DNA of 64,000 bases from Homalodisca vitripennis (lineage: Eukaryota; Arthropoda; Insecta; Hemiptera; Cicadellidae). Each line of letters starts with the position of its first letter. Within the stretch, counting starts at the first letter, position 1. Location of the stretch: the NCBI RefSeq assembly GCF_021130785.1, contig NC_060208.1, positions 54,602,501 to 54,666,500 on the forward strand. The letters run 5' to 3'. The translations under genes and the position numbers were made by a program. This document shows, one piece after another, positions 50,566 through 61,663 of the stretch. The notes below the pieces were generated by a model that did not search any database, was not told where the DNA came from, and saw only the letters and a program-made list of their open reading frames with translations.

Positions 50566-52548
50566 TCAGAGCCGCAACTTCCATATTACAGCAATCATGG
50601 CCTTTATAGATATGCATGTCGATATACTTGATAGAACGAACACTCGAACATATTTCCACATTGATATGAGCGCGGAAATAACTCGTATAGCAAAGGGTAA
50701 TAGAAATGGAACAATGAACTGATTAGTAACATTAATAAACTCTACTTTAACGAGTTTAGTTATGGTCGTGCCATTATCTCTTCTCGTATAAAGTAGATTT
50801 GATTTTCTTTTCTTTCCCCAATGGAAGATTTTGGAAATCTGTTTTAAATTTTCCTTCTTGCATGCAAGCACAGGAAGGATTGAGATGACTACAGGGTTCA
50901 TGTACGATATGAGGTTTTTACTAATTCATATAATTCTTTATTTGAAGGGTTAAGAATTTCAGCAGGTACAAATTTGTCAATGTCCTCTGGGTTCCTAAAC
51001 TTAAGCCTATCTTCCAATGTTAATAGCAGGTGAATGTGGGGAAGTCCACGTTTTGGAATACCACAGTACACCGTACATTATAACCCGCTGATCTGCGGAT
51101 GGTTCATGGTAGAATTATGTAAACAAAATTTATTGGTGAACGATTTTTTTTTTAAGTACCAGGGCTGTTTCTTCTTCAAGTTTCTGATGCATGGTTTTGT
51201 ATGAACGGAAATAAAGATTGAATTTACTAAACAGATCACTCAAGTTCGTAAATGTTTGTTCGACCAATCCTTTACTAGCACCAAGTGACATTTTCATTTC
51301 ATTAGCTTTGGCAAATCAAGAATAAATAACTGACCCATATTAATGAAGTACTTTTGGAATCATCAGGATATAATGGAGAAATTTCGGTGATAAACCACGC
51401 CATGGATTCTAAAAAGGAATAAGGACCAAAGTTAGGTGGTAAATCAATTTTTACACCAAATGAAACTAATGATAACGCATTATTTTTATTTGCGAATATT
51501 GTCTGAAATTTTTAGATCTTTTCATTATTACCAGAAAACGACTCTCCTCATTTCTTGAAGTGTAGTAGAAAGTGGAAGTTTGATTTTTCCATCATAGCAA
51601 CAGAGAGTAAACTTTCCAGCTGTATTATTATTTTCAGGTTTGAAATACAATGCTGAGCAATACTAACAAACTCCCTCAAGACCACCTACAGAGTAAGGAC
51701 AGACGTCTGGCAGTAGCGTCATAAAACCGCACACCTTGAAGTAAATTTAATTTTCTTACTACACCTAAATACTCTGCTCTCTCTCGCTCTTTTTTTGGCT
51801 TTGGCCTTTGCCTCATGGCAATCAATCAGAGTGGCCTTGCCTTTTGTCCTCTTAATGTCAGGATCAACAACTAAAGAACTTATAATCAAGTGATCCCCTC
51901 ATAGGTGTTCTAGAACAATCCTTCAGAGCACTATAATGCCCATTATCTCGGTTTCCAGAGAATAGGAAGTCATGAATAGTTCCTCCAGAACCATAATTAT
52001 CAATTATATCATAAATTTTCTTCGATAAAATCTAAACAAACAATTCAGTAATAGCTCACCCACACTCAGTTCAGCATATCCTGCATACTGGCCATTGCCG
52101 CTCATTACACGTTTATAAATCAGCAAAGCATTTTTATTACTTTGCCCATATGTTTCATCCCCAACGATAACATTTCCAAATGCCATGCCACTTCTTAGCA
52201 ATGTGGTTAATGGCAGTCAAACGAGCTCATGGTGTCTTATCTTCAGTTCCAAATAAATAATGAGAGATTTTCCAAACTAAACAATTACCATCACCCATAA
52301 TGGGAATCACTTCAAAATTGTTGATGTTGAAGAACCACACGTTATTAAAATTAGGATTAGCTTGGTCGAGATACAAGTTGTCTTCTTTTAGAGGAAGAAG
52401 GATCGGATGTTATCAAATCAGCATCATCAGGGACTTGTCGTTTTATTGTGGTTGAAAGATTAGATGTCGTTAAGTTAGTTCCTTCACTCTGAAACTTCTG
52501 AGTTTTACTATTCCAGTGAGCGTCTTTTGTTTTTCTTCCAAGACCCAT
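50566..52548 (-). pseudogene. OTU-Rep Helitron transposase remnant, copy 1
   Basis: The start Met-Gly-Leu-Gly-Arg-Lys-Thr-Lys is at 52,548. OTU pieces follow: the Gly-Asp-Gly-Asn-Cys-Leu box near 52,290, and a second open stretch at 52,004-52,201. The HUH region near 51,035 still spells Arg-Gly-Leu-Pro-His-Ile-His but lies after a one-base deletion. The last open piece at 50,566-50,901 carries the Cys-rich stretch before the Rep third motif. The N-terminal Cys region is shattered (about 51,500-51,700). It is more broken than copy 2 and certainly non-functional. Confidence 0.8.
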
Positions 52549-52672
52549 AATTCTAAGTACAACATACTCATAAAACTTATAAAAACAACTAAAGAAATGT
52601 ACAAAATGATGAGACCAAGAGCTACATTAAACTTAGATGAACAGGTTAAAATAATTTGATGTAAACATACCT

Positions 52673-53049
52673 ACAGCTGACACTGAATTTGAACCAACCT
52701 CTCTTGAGATGCCTAATGTACAGCTGACACTGAATGTGAACCAACCTCTCTTGAGATGCCTAATGTACAGCTGACACTGAATGTGAAACAACCTCTCTTG
52801 AGATGCCTAATGTACATCTGACACTGAATGTAAACCAACCTCTCTTGAGATGCCTAATGTACAGCTGACACTGAATGTGAACCAACCTCTCTTGAGATGC
52901 CTAATGTACAGCTGACACTGAATGTGAACCAACCTCTCTTGAGATGCCTAATGTACAGCTGACACTGAATGTAAACCATCCTTTCTTGAGATACCTAATG
53001 TACAGCTGACACTGAATGTAAACCAACCTCTCTTGAGCTGCCTAAATGG
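52673..53049. repeat. 47-bp minisatellite, 8 units, in Helitron copy 1
   Basis: Units starting 'acagctgacactgaatgtga' lie at 52,673, 52,720, 52,767, 52,814, 52,861, 52,908, 52,955 and 53,002, an exact 47-bp period with few differences. Copy 2 has only one unit at the same place (about 59,531-59,580). It lies just 5' of the transposase start on the minus strand. Confidence 0.97.
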
Positions 53050-53689
53050 ACAACTGAACTGGCTCCACAACATAAAAGGTCTTTAAAAAAACCAAAAATT
53101 AGGTCGAATATCTCCCTCATTCTCAAACCAATTTCAGTGAACAGTAGCTCCAAATAAAGCGCAATTATGACTGAGTGTTCTTAAATAAAAAGGGAGTATG
53201 TAGGTCCTTTAATACCAGAGAAATTGAAAAAGAAATGGTAACGGTACGTTTCAGATCCCCTTAATAAATGTATATGAGGAAAACATTTGTTGGTACAATG
53301 TGAAAAATATCAAAGCTAAATACTTTAAATATATGATCCTTGATCTGTAAACAAATACAATTTAAAACCAAAATGAATAAAAAACGACCTGATAGAACTG
53401 TCGTACTGCCTACCATTAGATTTTCATATATTCTTTCAATATATAGATGTATTAAATTATTTTTAAATTATTTTCTAACAAAGAAAAATGAGTTAAGACA
53501 CGGCACAAATGGGATATGTTAAGTAGTGACATATTCTATATTCTTAAATGCTAACGTTCATATTCCATAAAATACTAAATATATTACCTGTGCAATAAAA
53601 TTAACAAATTAAGTGGAATTATAACCAATATATCTGGTCAATATACGTTAATAATTTGTAACATTAGAAAATATACTATGGAGGCTTTT

Positions 53690-53745
53690 TTTGTGTAGTG
53701 TTACTACTGTGGAGGCTTTTTTTGTGTAAAGTGTTTTAAATAAAA
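53690..53745. repeat. 27-bp direct doublet unique to copy 1
   Basis: 'tggaggctttttttgtgta' occurs twice here but once at the equivalent place in copy 2 (about 61,112-61,130). Confidence 0.85.
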
Positions 53746-53847
53746 CTGTGTAAAATTAATTAAATATGTAATGGAATCTTGTTAATACACTGATATAAAA
53801 TATGTAATGAAAGTTTAGAGAAACATTTAAACGAAGTTGAGGTGAAT

Positions 53848-53870
53848 GCTCAACACCCTCCGGGTTGAGC
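53848..53870 (-). other. Helitron 3'-end hairpin, copy 2
   Basis: Same 7-bp stem and 9-nt loop as in copy 1, unchanged between copies. Confidence 0.7.
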
Positions 53871-54126
53871 TCAGGCGCTCGATCACTGAGTGAGACGCGT
53901 CACGCGAGGCACTCAATATAGTACAGCGGGAGAACGGCGACGGTTACGGCGACGACCGTTTATCGATCTAGGTAGCAGTGGACCAGCTGGCGCCTTGGCA
54001 GCGCCGGGCCGTGCCATGGCGTCGACTGTCAGCTGTGTTGTCTTCAACATAACCTACTTTCATATCATCAGGGGCGTCACTAGAATCTTCTTAGTGGAGG
54101 CGCTTTATAAGGAATGTTCACGTTAA

Positions 54127-57100
54127 CTTCTTCTTTGAACAATTAAAATGTACAACTTCTCTAGTGACTTTTAGTCGAAACCTTTTTTAATTTTTACCCC
54201 ATACAGTGATAATACAGATCCCATTAGAACTACCAATCAACCAAGTATTTTATGCTAGAAAAGTAACTTATGAAGAAAAGTTGAGTAAATAATCTGGCTG
54301 TACCCATATGATCATAGTGTAATATATTTTACGCTCCTTGTATACTTACAAATTCTTTATCGCATAAGTCCACATAATTACAGTAAATTTAACTATCTAA
54401 TCATATTATATTCCAGATTATAATCTTATTTGTCGTATAAAAAAAAACTCTTTCATGCTTTAGAATTGTGGTTATTTACATACTTTTTTAAATGAGTTTC
54501 GTTTTAGCAAATGTAACTAGGAGAAATTATTTTATTTTGATTGTTATTGTGTTATTATCCAGTATTTCATCTTCTTTATCTTGTTGTTAAAAGTATAAAC
54601 TAATTTTAAATCACACGTGCTTTAAATATAAAATTTAAAAGTTAGAGCTGTTGCAACTATTGTAAAATTATACGAGATATCCCATTTTGAAGATAGTTTA
54701 AATAAAAAATACAAGCTATTTTAGTTGTTCTTTATATTTATTGTTTATTCACAACAAATATGATCTTTTTGCTCCATCGTTTTAAACAATAAAAAAATAT
54801 AAAACTTAAAAAATTGTTAAGCGTTTAGGTGTGCATTAATCGTACCTTTAAAATAAGAATCTTCTGCAATTCCAACACAACAAAAGTTTTAGAAACCATA
54901 CTAATCAATGATAATCAGCAAAAATAGTTGGTAGATCAGTTTAACTTCTCACACAAAATAAAACGTATTATATGTTAAAATGTTCATTATGAGTTCCTAT
55001 CAGTTTTAAAATTAAAATTAAAAGTCAACTTTTATTAACATTGTTAAACATCCTTTCTGGCATAGGCGGAAAGAAGGCTTATTTCATGTATGTATGTATA
55101 ATTTGTTTTAATATCAAATAAAGGATACATTGAAACTTTGAGGATTAATTTTTACAAAGATTTTGTCATGATGGTAATGTTTGATATAAGGATTGTGATA
55201 TAATTAATATTTTCAAGAATCACAAACATGTTGAAAATTAAGAAGACATTGAAATAGGGTACAAGCACACAAGTTATTTTTAAAACGTAGAACGTTTAAC
55301 ATATTTTTGCTCTATGTAAGGTAAAAGCTTAAATAAAAATAGTCTGCGATCATACTATATCCATCAGGATTGATAGTTTAATTGAATAATCCATGTTGTA
55401 AAATGATCGAATATGTTTTATATTACAAATTAATAAAAAGCAGATGCTATAGAGAAACTCAATTTTATGAGCACAGCTTATAATATCGTTTAGGCTATTT
55501 TACTCATTATGGTTATTTAATTTAAAATAAAAGTTCAAATATTTTTGTAGGATAAAAATATATAATTAAGTGTTATGACAATCCGTATTTATATCTATAA
55601 ATGATAATACGAAACTTCATTATTAATTATGCGCACTTATCTCTTTAATGGAATGTACAAACTGTTCGAAAACTTGGATTCTTTGTTCCAACAGTTCACA
55701 TAAATATTTAATTTGAGCTCACAGATACAATTCTGTTCTAATAAATCTATTAAACGTGTTAAAAATATAATACAAACTTATCATATAAATCATAAAATTA
55801 AAATAAGACTGGAAATAAGAAAATTCTTTCGCCTACAAAGACTTTATTTGTTTTAGTTTACTCTGTTAAAAAGCATAAAAATATTGTAAAGAGGTTTTAC
55901 TAATATAGTGATAATATCGCCTCGCATTAAAGTCACTTGCAAACTAAATTTCAATTATATCACTAAAATATATTCATGTAACTCTCTAAACATGTTTACG
56001 TTATTCAAGTTCGGAAGATTGATATTAACTTAAAATAAAAGTTAAATACACATAACGCCGCCCCGGACAGTTATACATGTTGTGGCCTGGGAGCAGGATC
56101 TTCTCACAAGACATTACTAAGCATAAAATCAATGATATCAGGGTTTCGGGCAAAGTATCGCTGTATACTCTGTGTTTATACTTTTTAAATATAAACATAT
56201 CACATCAAATCACATTTACATTTACTGTTTCACTCAAATATTCTATTTCTTAAGTCACTATTATAAACCTAAAATATTTTTGTAATACATTTCCACGGGC
56301 TGACACAATACATCTATAAATTTGAACAATATAAAAACATTTTTACAAATCTATGTCAACTTTTGTGACAGATCAATTATGATAAATTATTCAAAAACTT
56401 CAGATTATCAATAACGGAGTGTCGCCATCAATAATGATGACATGTCTGATAACAATTGACAAACAGTGCAGATTGTACAACGATCTACACAGGTTGGCGA
56501 TTGGTGTCAACACGTCACCGTTGTTGGCGGCACGTGGCGCTACACCGTTATTGACAAATCCGATTTTAACTAGGTGGGGTTTTTTTTTACTTTGATATAA
56601 GAGTACAACGAAAATAAATCCTGAATTTCTTTATTGTAAATATTGGTTATTACGCTGGCTAACCAAATTTGAATTACTTATGATGTCAAAAAATTTGAAT
56701 AAGGTAAATGTAGTACAAAATGTAAGCGTTTTATATCATACTTCATGCGGAAAGTTTCTTCATTTTTGCAGCATAACCGTATCTAAATCTATCTATAGTG
56801 GTTTTATGAACACTTCTTTTTATTTGAGCATAAATCTAATTATTTGAAGTGCACAAGTTTGATGTAAATGTGCTAGGGTCGGTTACAGATTAATATTTTA
56901 CTATAGTAAAAATGTTTACTCAGATTGTCAGTAAACTCGCAGCAGTCATAAAGTAAGTATTTTATTGATTATCGATGCTCTTCCGAGAATTATTTTCGTA
57001 ATAACATGTACTAATCGAAACCCATCCCTGTGAAGTTTCATAGCCCTGTTTAAAAATCTTGTCCTTGTGTTTTTGTTTGGATACTAAATAAAAAACAGTA

Positions 57101-57391
57101 TTTAAACTTACATATAAGTTTAACATACATTTTTATTGCTTCAGATATTAGTAGAAAACTATTACGTTTAAACTCCAATGTGGACGATCCTACAAATATT
57201 TTTTTTAGAAATAACTTTTTAACCGATCCACTTATGTACATTTTTGAAACATCTTTTTTTTTATCAAAAAGTAAACATTTCTCACACTAATCAAGTAATC
57301 TATCCCTACATCCCCTGTAACTCAAATAATGTAATATTACATTGTACTCTAATTCGGCGAACACTGACTGTATGATGAAGGAGCGTATAAA
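54127..57391. other. non-coding interior of Helitron copy 2
   Basis: AT-rich DNA shared with copy 1 (47,212-50,565) base for base apart from scattered substitutions and many single-base indels. It has no meaningful open frame on either strand. It includes an ATGT short tandem at about 55,088 and a GC-rich 'gttggcggcacgtggcgcta' segment near 56,523. It occupies the position where the helicase half would be expected. Confidence 0.6.
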
Positions 57392-59425
57392 TCAACACAA
57401 TAGATTACCAACATATCGAGCGTTTAAGAATACATTAATTTCATCATGACTGAGCATATCATGTTCATCCGCAACTTCCATATTACAGCAATCATGGCCT
57501 TTATAGATATGCATGTCGATATACTTGATAGAACGAACACTCGAACAGATTTCCACATTGATATGAGCGCGGAAATACTCGTATAGCAAAGGGTAATAGA
57601 AATGGAACAATGAACTGATTAGTAACATTAATAAACTCTACTTTAACGAGTTTAGTTATGGTCGTGCCATTATCTCTTCTCGTATAAAGTAGATAGCCGT
57701 TTGATTTTCTTTTCTTTCCCCAATGGAAGATTTTGGAAATCTTTCTTAAATTTTCCTTCTTGCATGCAAGCACAGGAAGGATTGAGATGACTACAGGGTT
57801 CATGTACGATATGACTTTTTACTAATTCATATAATTCTTTATTTGAAGGGTTAAGAATTTCAGCAGGTACAAATTTGTCAATGTCCTCTGGGTTCCAAAA
57901 CTTAAGCCTATCTTCCAATGTTAATAGCAGGTGAATGTGTGGAAGTCCATGTTTTTGGAATACCACAGTACACCGTACATTATAACCCGCTGATCTGCGG
58001 ATGGTTCATGGCAGAATTATGTAACAAAATTTATTGGTGAACGATTTTTTTTGAAGTACCAGGGCTGTTTCTTCTTCAAGTTTCTGATGCATGGTTTTGT
58101 ATGAACGGACATAAAGATTGAATTTACTAAACAGATCACTCAAGTTCGTAAATGTTTGTTTGGCCAATCCTTTATTAGCACCAAGTGACATTCTCATTTC
58201 ATTAGCTTTGGCAAAATCAAGAATAAACTGACCATATGAAGTACTTTTGGAATCATCAGGATATAATGGAGAAATTCGGTGATAAACCACGCCATGGATT
58301 CTAAAGGAATAAGGACCAAAGTTAGGTGGTAAATCAATTTTTACACCAAATGAAACAAATGATAATGCATTATTATATTGCCGAATATTGTTTGAAATTT
58401 TTAGATCTTTCATTATTACCAGAGAACGACTCTCTCATTTCTTGAAGTGTAGTAGAAAGTGGAAGTTTGATTTTTCCATCATAGCAACAGAGAGTAAACT
58501 TTCCAGCTGTATTATTTTCAGGTTTGAAATACAATGCTGAGCAATACTGACAAACTCCCTCAAGACCATCTACATAGTAAGGACTGACATCTACAGTAGT
58601 GTCAGAAACCGCACACCTTGAAGTAAATTTAATCTTCTTATTACACCTAAATACTCTGCTCTCGCTCTTTTTGGCTCTGGTCTTTGCCTCATGGCGGCCA
58701 ATCAGAGTGGCCTTACCCTTTGTCCTCTTAATGTCAGGGTCAACAACTAAAGAACTTATATCAAGTGTTTCCCTCATAGGTGTTCTAGAACTATCCTTCA
58801 GAGCACTATAATGTCCATTATCTAGGTTTCTAGAGAATAGAAAGTCATGAATAGGTCCTCCAGAACCATAATTATCAATTATACCACCATTTTCTTGATA
58901 AAATCTAAACAAACAATTTAGTAATAGCTCACCCACACTCTGGAGTTCAGCATGTCCTGCATACTGGCCATTGCCGCTCCTTACACGTTTATAATCAGCA
59001 GCATTTTTATTACTTTACCCATATGTTTCATCCCCAACGATAACATTTCTAAATGCACGCCACTTCTTAGCAATGTGGTTAATAGCAGTCAAACGACCTC
59101 ATGGTGTCTTATCTTCAGTTCCAAATAAACAATGAGAGATTTCCCGAAGTAAACAATTACCATCACCTATAATGGGAATCATTTCAAAATTGTTGATGGT
59201 TGAAGAACCACACGTTATTAAATTAGGATTAGCTGGTGGAGGTAGGCCTACAAGTTGTCTTCTTTTAGAGGAAGAAGGATCGGATGTCATCAAAACAGCG
59301 TCATCGAGGACTTTTCGTTTTGTTGTGGTTGAAAGATTAGATGTCATTAAATTAGTTCCTTCACTCTACAACTTCCGAGTTTTACTATTCCTGCGAGCGT
59401 CTTTTGTTTTTCTTCCAAGACCCAT
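57392..59425 (-). pseudogene. OTU-Rep Helitron transposase remnant, copy 2
   Basis: Order on the minus strand: N-terminal Ser/Thr/Lys-rich leader; OTU protease domain (59,240-58,800); Helitron N-terminal Cys-rich region with Cys-Gln-Tyr-Cys and a Leu-Cys-Cys block (58,560-58,480); a 135-codon piece (58,413-58,006) matching the pre-Rep region; the HUH Rep motif Gly-Leu-Pro-His-Ile-His (57,966-57,925); then Arg-Arg-Asp/Arg-Asp-Asn-Gly, an Ala-His-Ile-Asn-Val-Glu block and a Phe-Leu-Asn-Ala-Arg-Tyr motif near 57,400, where Rep tyrosines lie. The first Tyr position of that motif appears to be Phe. Several stops and frameshifts interrupt it, and no helicase follows. Confidence 0.88.
58800..59240 (-). 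pseudogene. OTU cysteine-protease domain of the Helitron, copy 2
   Basis: Gly-Asp-Gly-Asn-Cys-Leu (catalytic Asp and Cys) is at about 59,160-59,175, followed by Ser-His-Cys-Leu-Phe-Gly-Thr-Glu-Asp-Lys. The catalytic His box Asn-Gly-His-Tyr-Ser lies near 58,810-58,825. In between are Trp-Arg-Ala-Phe and Gly-Asp-Glu-Thr-Tyr-Gly, typical of Helitron OTU domains. At least two in-frame stops lie inside. OTU domains cleave ubiquitin-type linkages; their role in Helitrons is not settled. Confidence 0.85.
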
Positions 59426-59613
59426 AATTCTAAGTACAACATACTCAAAAAACTGAAGAAGTGTACAAAATGGTGAGACCGACAGCTGCATTAAACTTAC
59501 ATGAACAGGTTAAAATAATCTGAATGTAAACACGCCTACAGCTCATACTGAATGTAAACAAACCTACCTGTCTTGAGATGCCTAATGGACAACTGAAAAT
59601 TACTCCACAACAT

Positions 59614-60507
59614 CAAATCAAAAATCAAATCAAATCAACATTTATTCCTTAAACAAAATGCACACTTTAGAAATACAAATTATAATACAGGAATAATCCC
59701 CGCAAAGACTGTAGGTCTGTGAGCGGGGAGAGTTCAACGGAACAGTTGCACACATTAATCTAAAAATACAAAATAATAAAACCTTCTTACACATGGTATT
59801 TAATTAAATATACATTGTAGGTTTATAATTTAAAAAAAAGTTAACTAATATAAATATATTCTAAAATATATAATTACTTTGTACTATTTAAAATATTTAG
59901 ATTATCAAGTTTGGAGTATCCATCAGAATATGCGATGCTGACATGTTACTAGTAATTATACTACAAGAAAATAAAATTATGTTAAAAATAAGGAGAACGC
60001 AACAGCCTCTCAGCAGCCTCCCAGCCAATGCGGTACAACCATCGACTCACCCTCTGTTTGTAGACAGCCACACTTTCACTCTCCATTTTTAATTTCTCTG
60101 GCAAGTTTCTAAAGATGATTTGAGCAAGATAAAAAGAGTTAATAAGTTCTGAACCATGATTTAATTTAGGGGTAATGAATCCGTAGTTAGTCCTGTGCCT
60201 TGTTGTACAGCCATGCTGTATTTCTGATAAAATTTCAATCTTATTGATTTTGATGTATAATAATAAATTTTTTATATATAACTGCCTCACATTTAATACT
60301 GGAAATTCGTTGAAAAGAGTTTTAGTAGAATACCTATGATTTTTCTTGAGTACAGTTTTGATGAGAGACCTCTGTGCGACCGCGAGTGGTTCTAAAACAT
60401 TGGCTGACACCCCTCCCCACGCCAGGATACCATACTGTAAGACTGACTGTACGTAGGCAAAATAAACAGACCTGCACTGACCCACGGTCAACACCTGGCA
60501 ACATAAA
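59614..60507 (-). mobile_element. nested 5'-truncated non-LTR retrotransposon in Helitron copy 2
   Basis: Sequence absent from copy 1 at the same point. The minus-strand frame ends at 59,982 and encodes the RT thumb/C-terminus of a jockey/CR1-type ORF2, including Tyr-Phe-Ala-Tyr-Val-Gln-Ser and Leu-Gln-Tyr-Gly-Ile-Leu-Ala-Trp-Gly-Gly, then Phe-Arg-Asn-Leu-Pro-Glu-Lys-Leu. The 3' tail consists of 'gattt' repeats (read on the plus strand as 'caaatcaaatc') after an AATAAA-like stretch. 'acaacat' on both sides (59,607-59,613 and 60,508-60,514) is a candidate target-site duplication. Confidence 0.88.
59982..60497 (-). pseudogene. LINE ORF2 C-terminal fragment in the nested insertion
   Basis: An uninterrupted frame of about 170 codons, unusually intact for this window. 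It is limited by 5' truncation, so no RT catalytic motif remains. The sequence upstream of about 60,497 in the same frame belongs to the Helitron host, not to the LINE. Confidence 0.8.
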
Positions 60508-61192
60508 ACAACATAAAAAGTCTTTTGAAAAAAAAAAAACAAAATTAGGTCGAATATCTCCTCATTCTCAACCAATTTGAGTGAACAGTAGCTCCAAATA
60601 AAGCGCAAATATCACTGGGTGTTCTTAAATAAAAAGGGAGTATGTAGTTCCATTAACACCAGAGAAATTGAAAAAGAAATGGTAACGGTACGTTTCAGAT
60701 TCCCTTAAGAAATATATATGAGGTACAATGTGAACAATATCAAAGCTAAGTACTTTAAATATATGATCCTTGATCTGTAAACAAATACCTTTAATTTAAA
60801 ACCAAAATGAATAAAAAACGACCTGATAGAACTGTCGTACTGCCTACCATTACATTTTCATAAATTCTTTCAATATATAGATGTATTAATTAATTTTAAA
60901 TTATTTTCTAACAAAGAAAATGAGTTAAGACACGGCACAAATGGGATATGTTAAGTAGTGACATATTCTATATTCTTAAATGCTAACGTTCATATCTCCA
61001 TAAATACTAAATATATTACCTGTGCAATAAAATTAACAAATTAAGTGGAATTATAACCAATATATCTGGTCAATATACGTTAATAATTTGTAACATTAGA
61101 AATATAATACTATGGAGGCTTTTTTGTGTAGTTTTAAATTAAAACTGTGTAATTAAATTAAATATGTAATGAACCAATCTTGTTTTCACTGA

Positions 61193-61459
61193 TCAGCCTA
61201 CATAAATTGTAATTTATGTTTAAGAATTCAAGATACGTTGTTGTACAACAAATACAGATGATTTTATTAAAAAGTTTAATACATATACGTGATATAAGTG
61301 TGCCAGTCATTTTGGAAAAAGTCTGGAAAAGTGGCAGACAACGAAAATGCTAAAGCCACCAAATCGTTTATAATAAAATATCCAAGAAAGTGTATATTTA
61401 TAATATCTCTTGTAGTTTTTAAGTGAAACGGCTAGTACACTTATATCAATCACCGTGTA
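61193..61459. other. unassigned AT-rich sequence
   Basis: Spacer between the Helitron array and the candidate gene. Nothing recognised. Confidence 0.35.
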
Positions 61460-61663
61460 GAAATTGTTTTTTTGTGTGCTACTAAAATTATCGAGATGGC
61501 GGGATTTGTATCACGTGGCCTACTTAGAGAAGAACAAGAAAGGGTTACTTTTACCCACCAGATTAGCCGCCATCAGTGGGGTTGGGGCAAGGTGGCGTGA
61601 CTTGGGCAAGTCCGTACTTGCCGCCACCAGTCTCGGCAGACAGGCACACGCATGGTTTCCCGA
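61460..61663 (+). CDS. possible upstream coding exon of the right-edge gene
   Basis: An open frame in a GC-richer stretch ends at a GTAAAT donor (61,664) with two bases of a codon left over, exactly the phase needed to join the exon at 62,727. The peptide includes Arg-Leu-Ala-Ala-Ile-Ser-Gly-Val-Gly-Ala and ends Ala-His-Ala-Trp-Phe-Pro. There is no in-frame ATG, so it would be internal, with a weak acceptor at 61,459 or one farther in. A competing frame has an ATG in good context at 61,496 (Met-Ala-Gly-Phe-Val-Ser-Arg-Gly) but stops after 34 codons. Confidence 0.35.

Larger units (their letters stand above)
46866..53797 (-). mobile_element. Helitron (OTU-bearing Helentron/Helitron2-like), tandem copy 1
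   Basis: A minus-strand element of about 6.9 kb repeated almost base for base at 53,808-61,192. In transcription order (right to left) it has a short 5' end, a 47-bp minisatellite, the OTU-Rep coding remnant (52,548-50,566), about 3.4 kb of non-coding AT-rich DNA, and a GC-rich 3' end with a hairpin at 46,906-46,928. The Pif1-like helicase half expected after Rep is absent. The frame is broken repeatedly. The left boundary is set by loss of similarity between the copies at 'tgaaagtttagagaaac'; the right by 'cactga' about 12 bp before the next copy. Confidence 0.85.
53808..61192 (-). mobile_element. Helitron (OTU-bearing Helentron/Helitron2-like), tandem copy 2
   Basis: Head-to-tail partner of copy 1, same order of parts: 5' end at about 61,192, one minisatellite unit, OTU-Rep remnant (59,425-57,392), about 3.6 kb non-coding DNA and a GC-rich 3' end with a hairpin at 53,848-53,870. 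It carries a nested LINE insertion (59,614-60,507) that copy 1 lacks. On the minus strand the right end reads 'A|TCAGTG', compatible with a Helitron 5' TC next to a host A. The 3' CTRR is not clear. Confidence 0.85.

Noticed and set aside
52673..53049. CRISPR array
   Set aside because: The whole 47-bp period is repeated, leaving no variable spacers.
58599..59456. Plus-strand frames of 70 and 94 codons
   Set aside because: Opposite-strand shadows of the Helitron OTU-Rep coding remnant.
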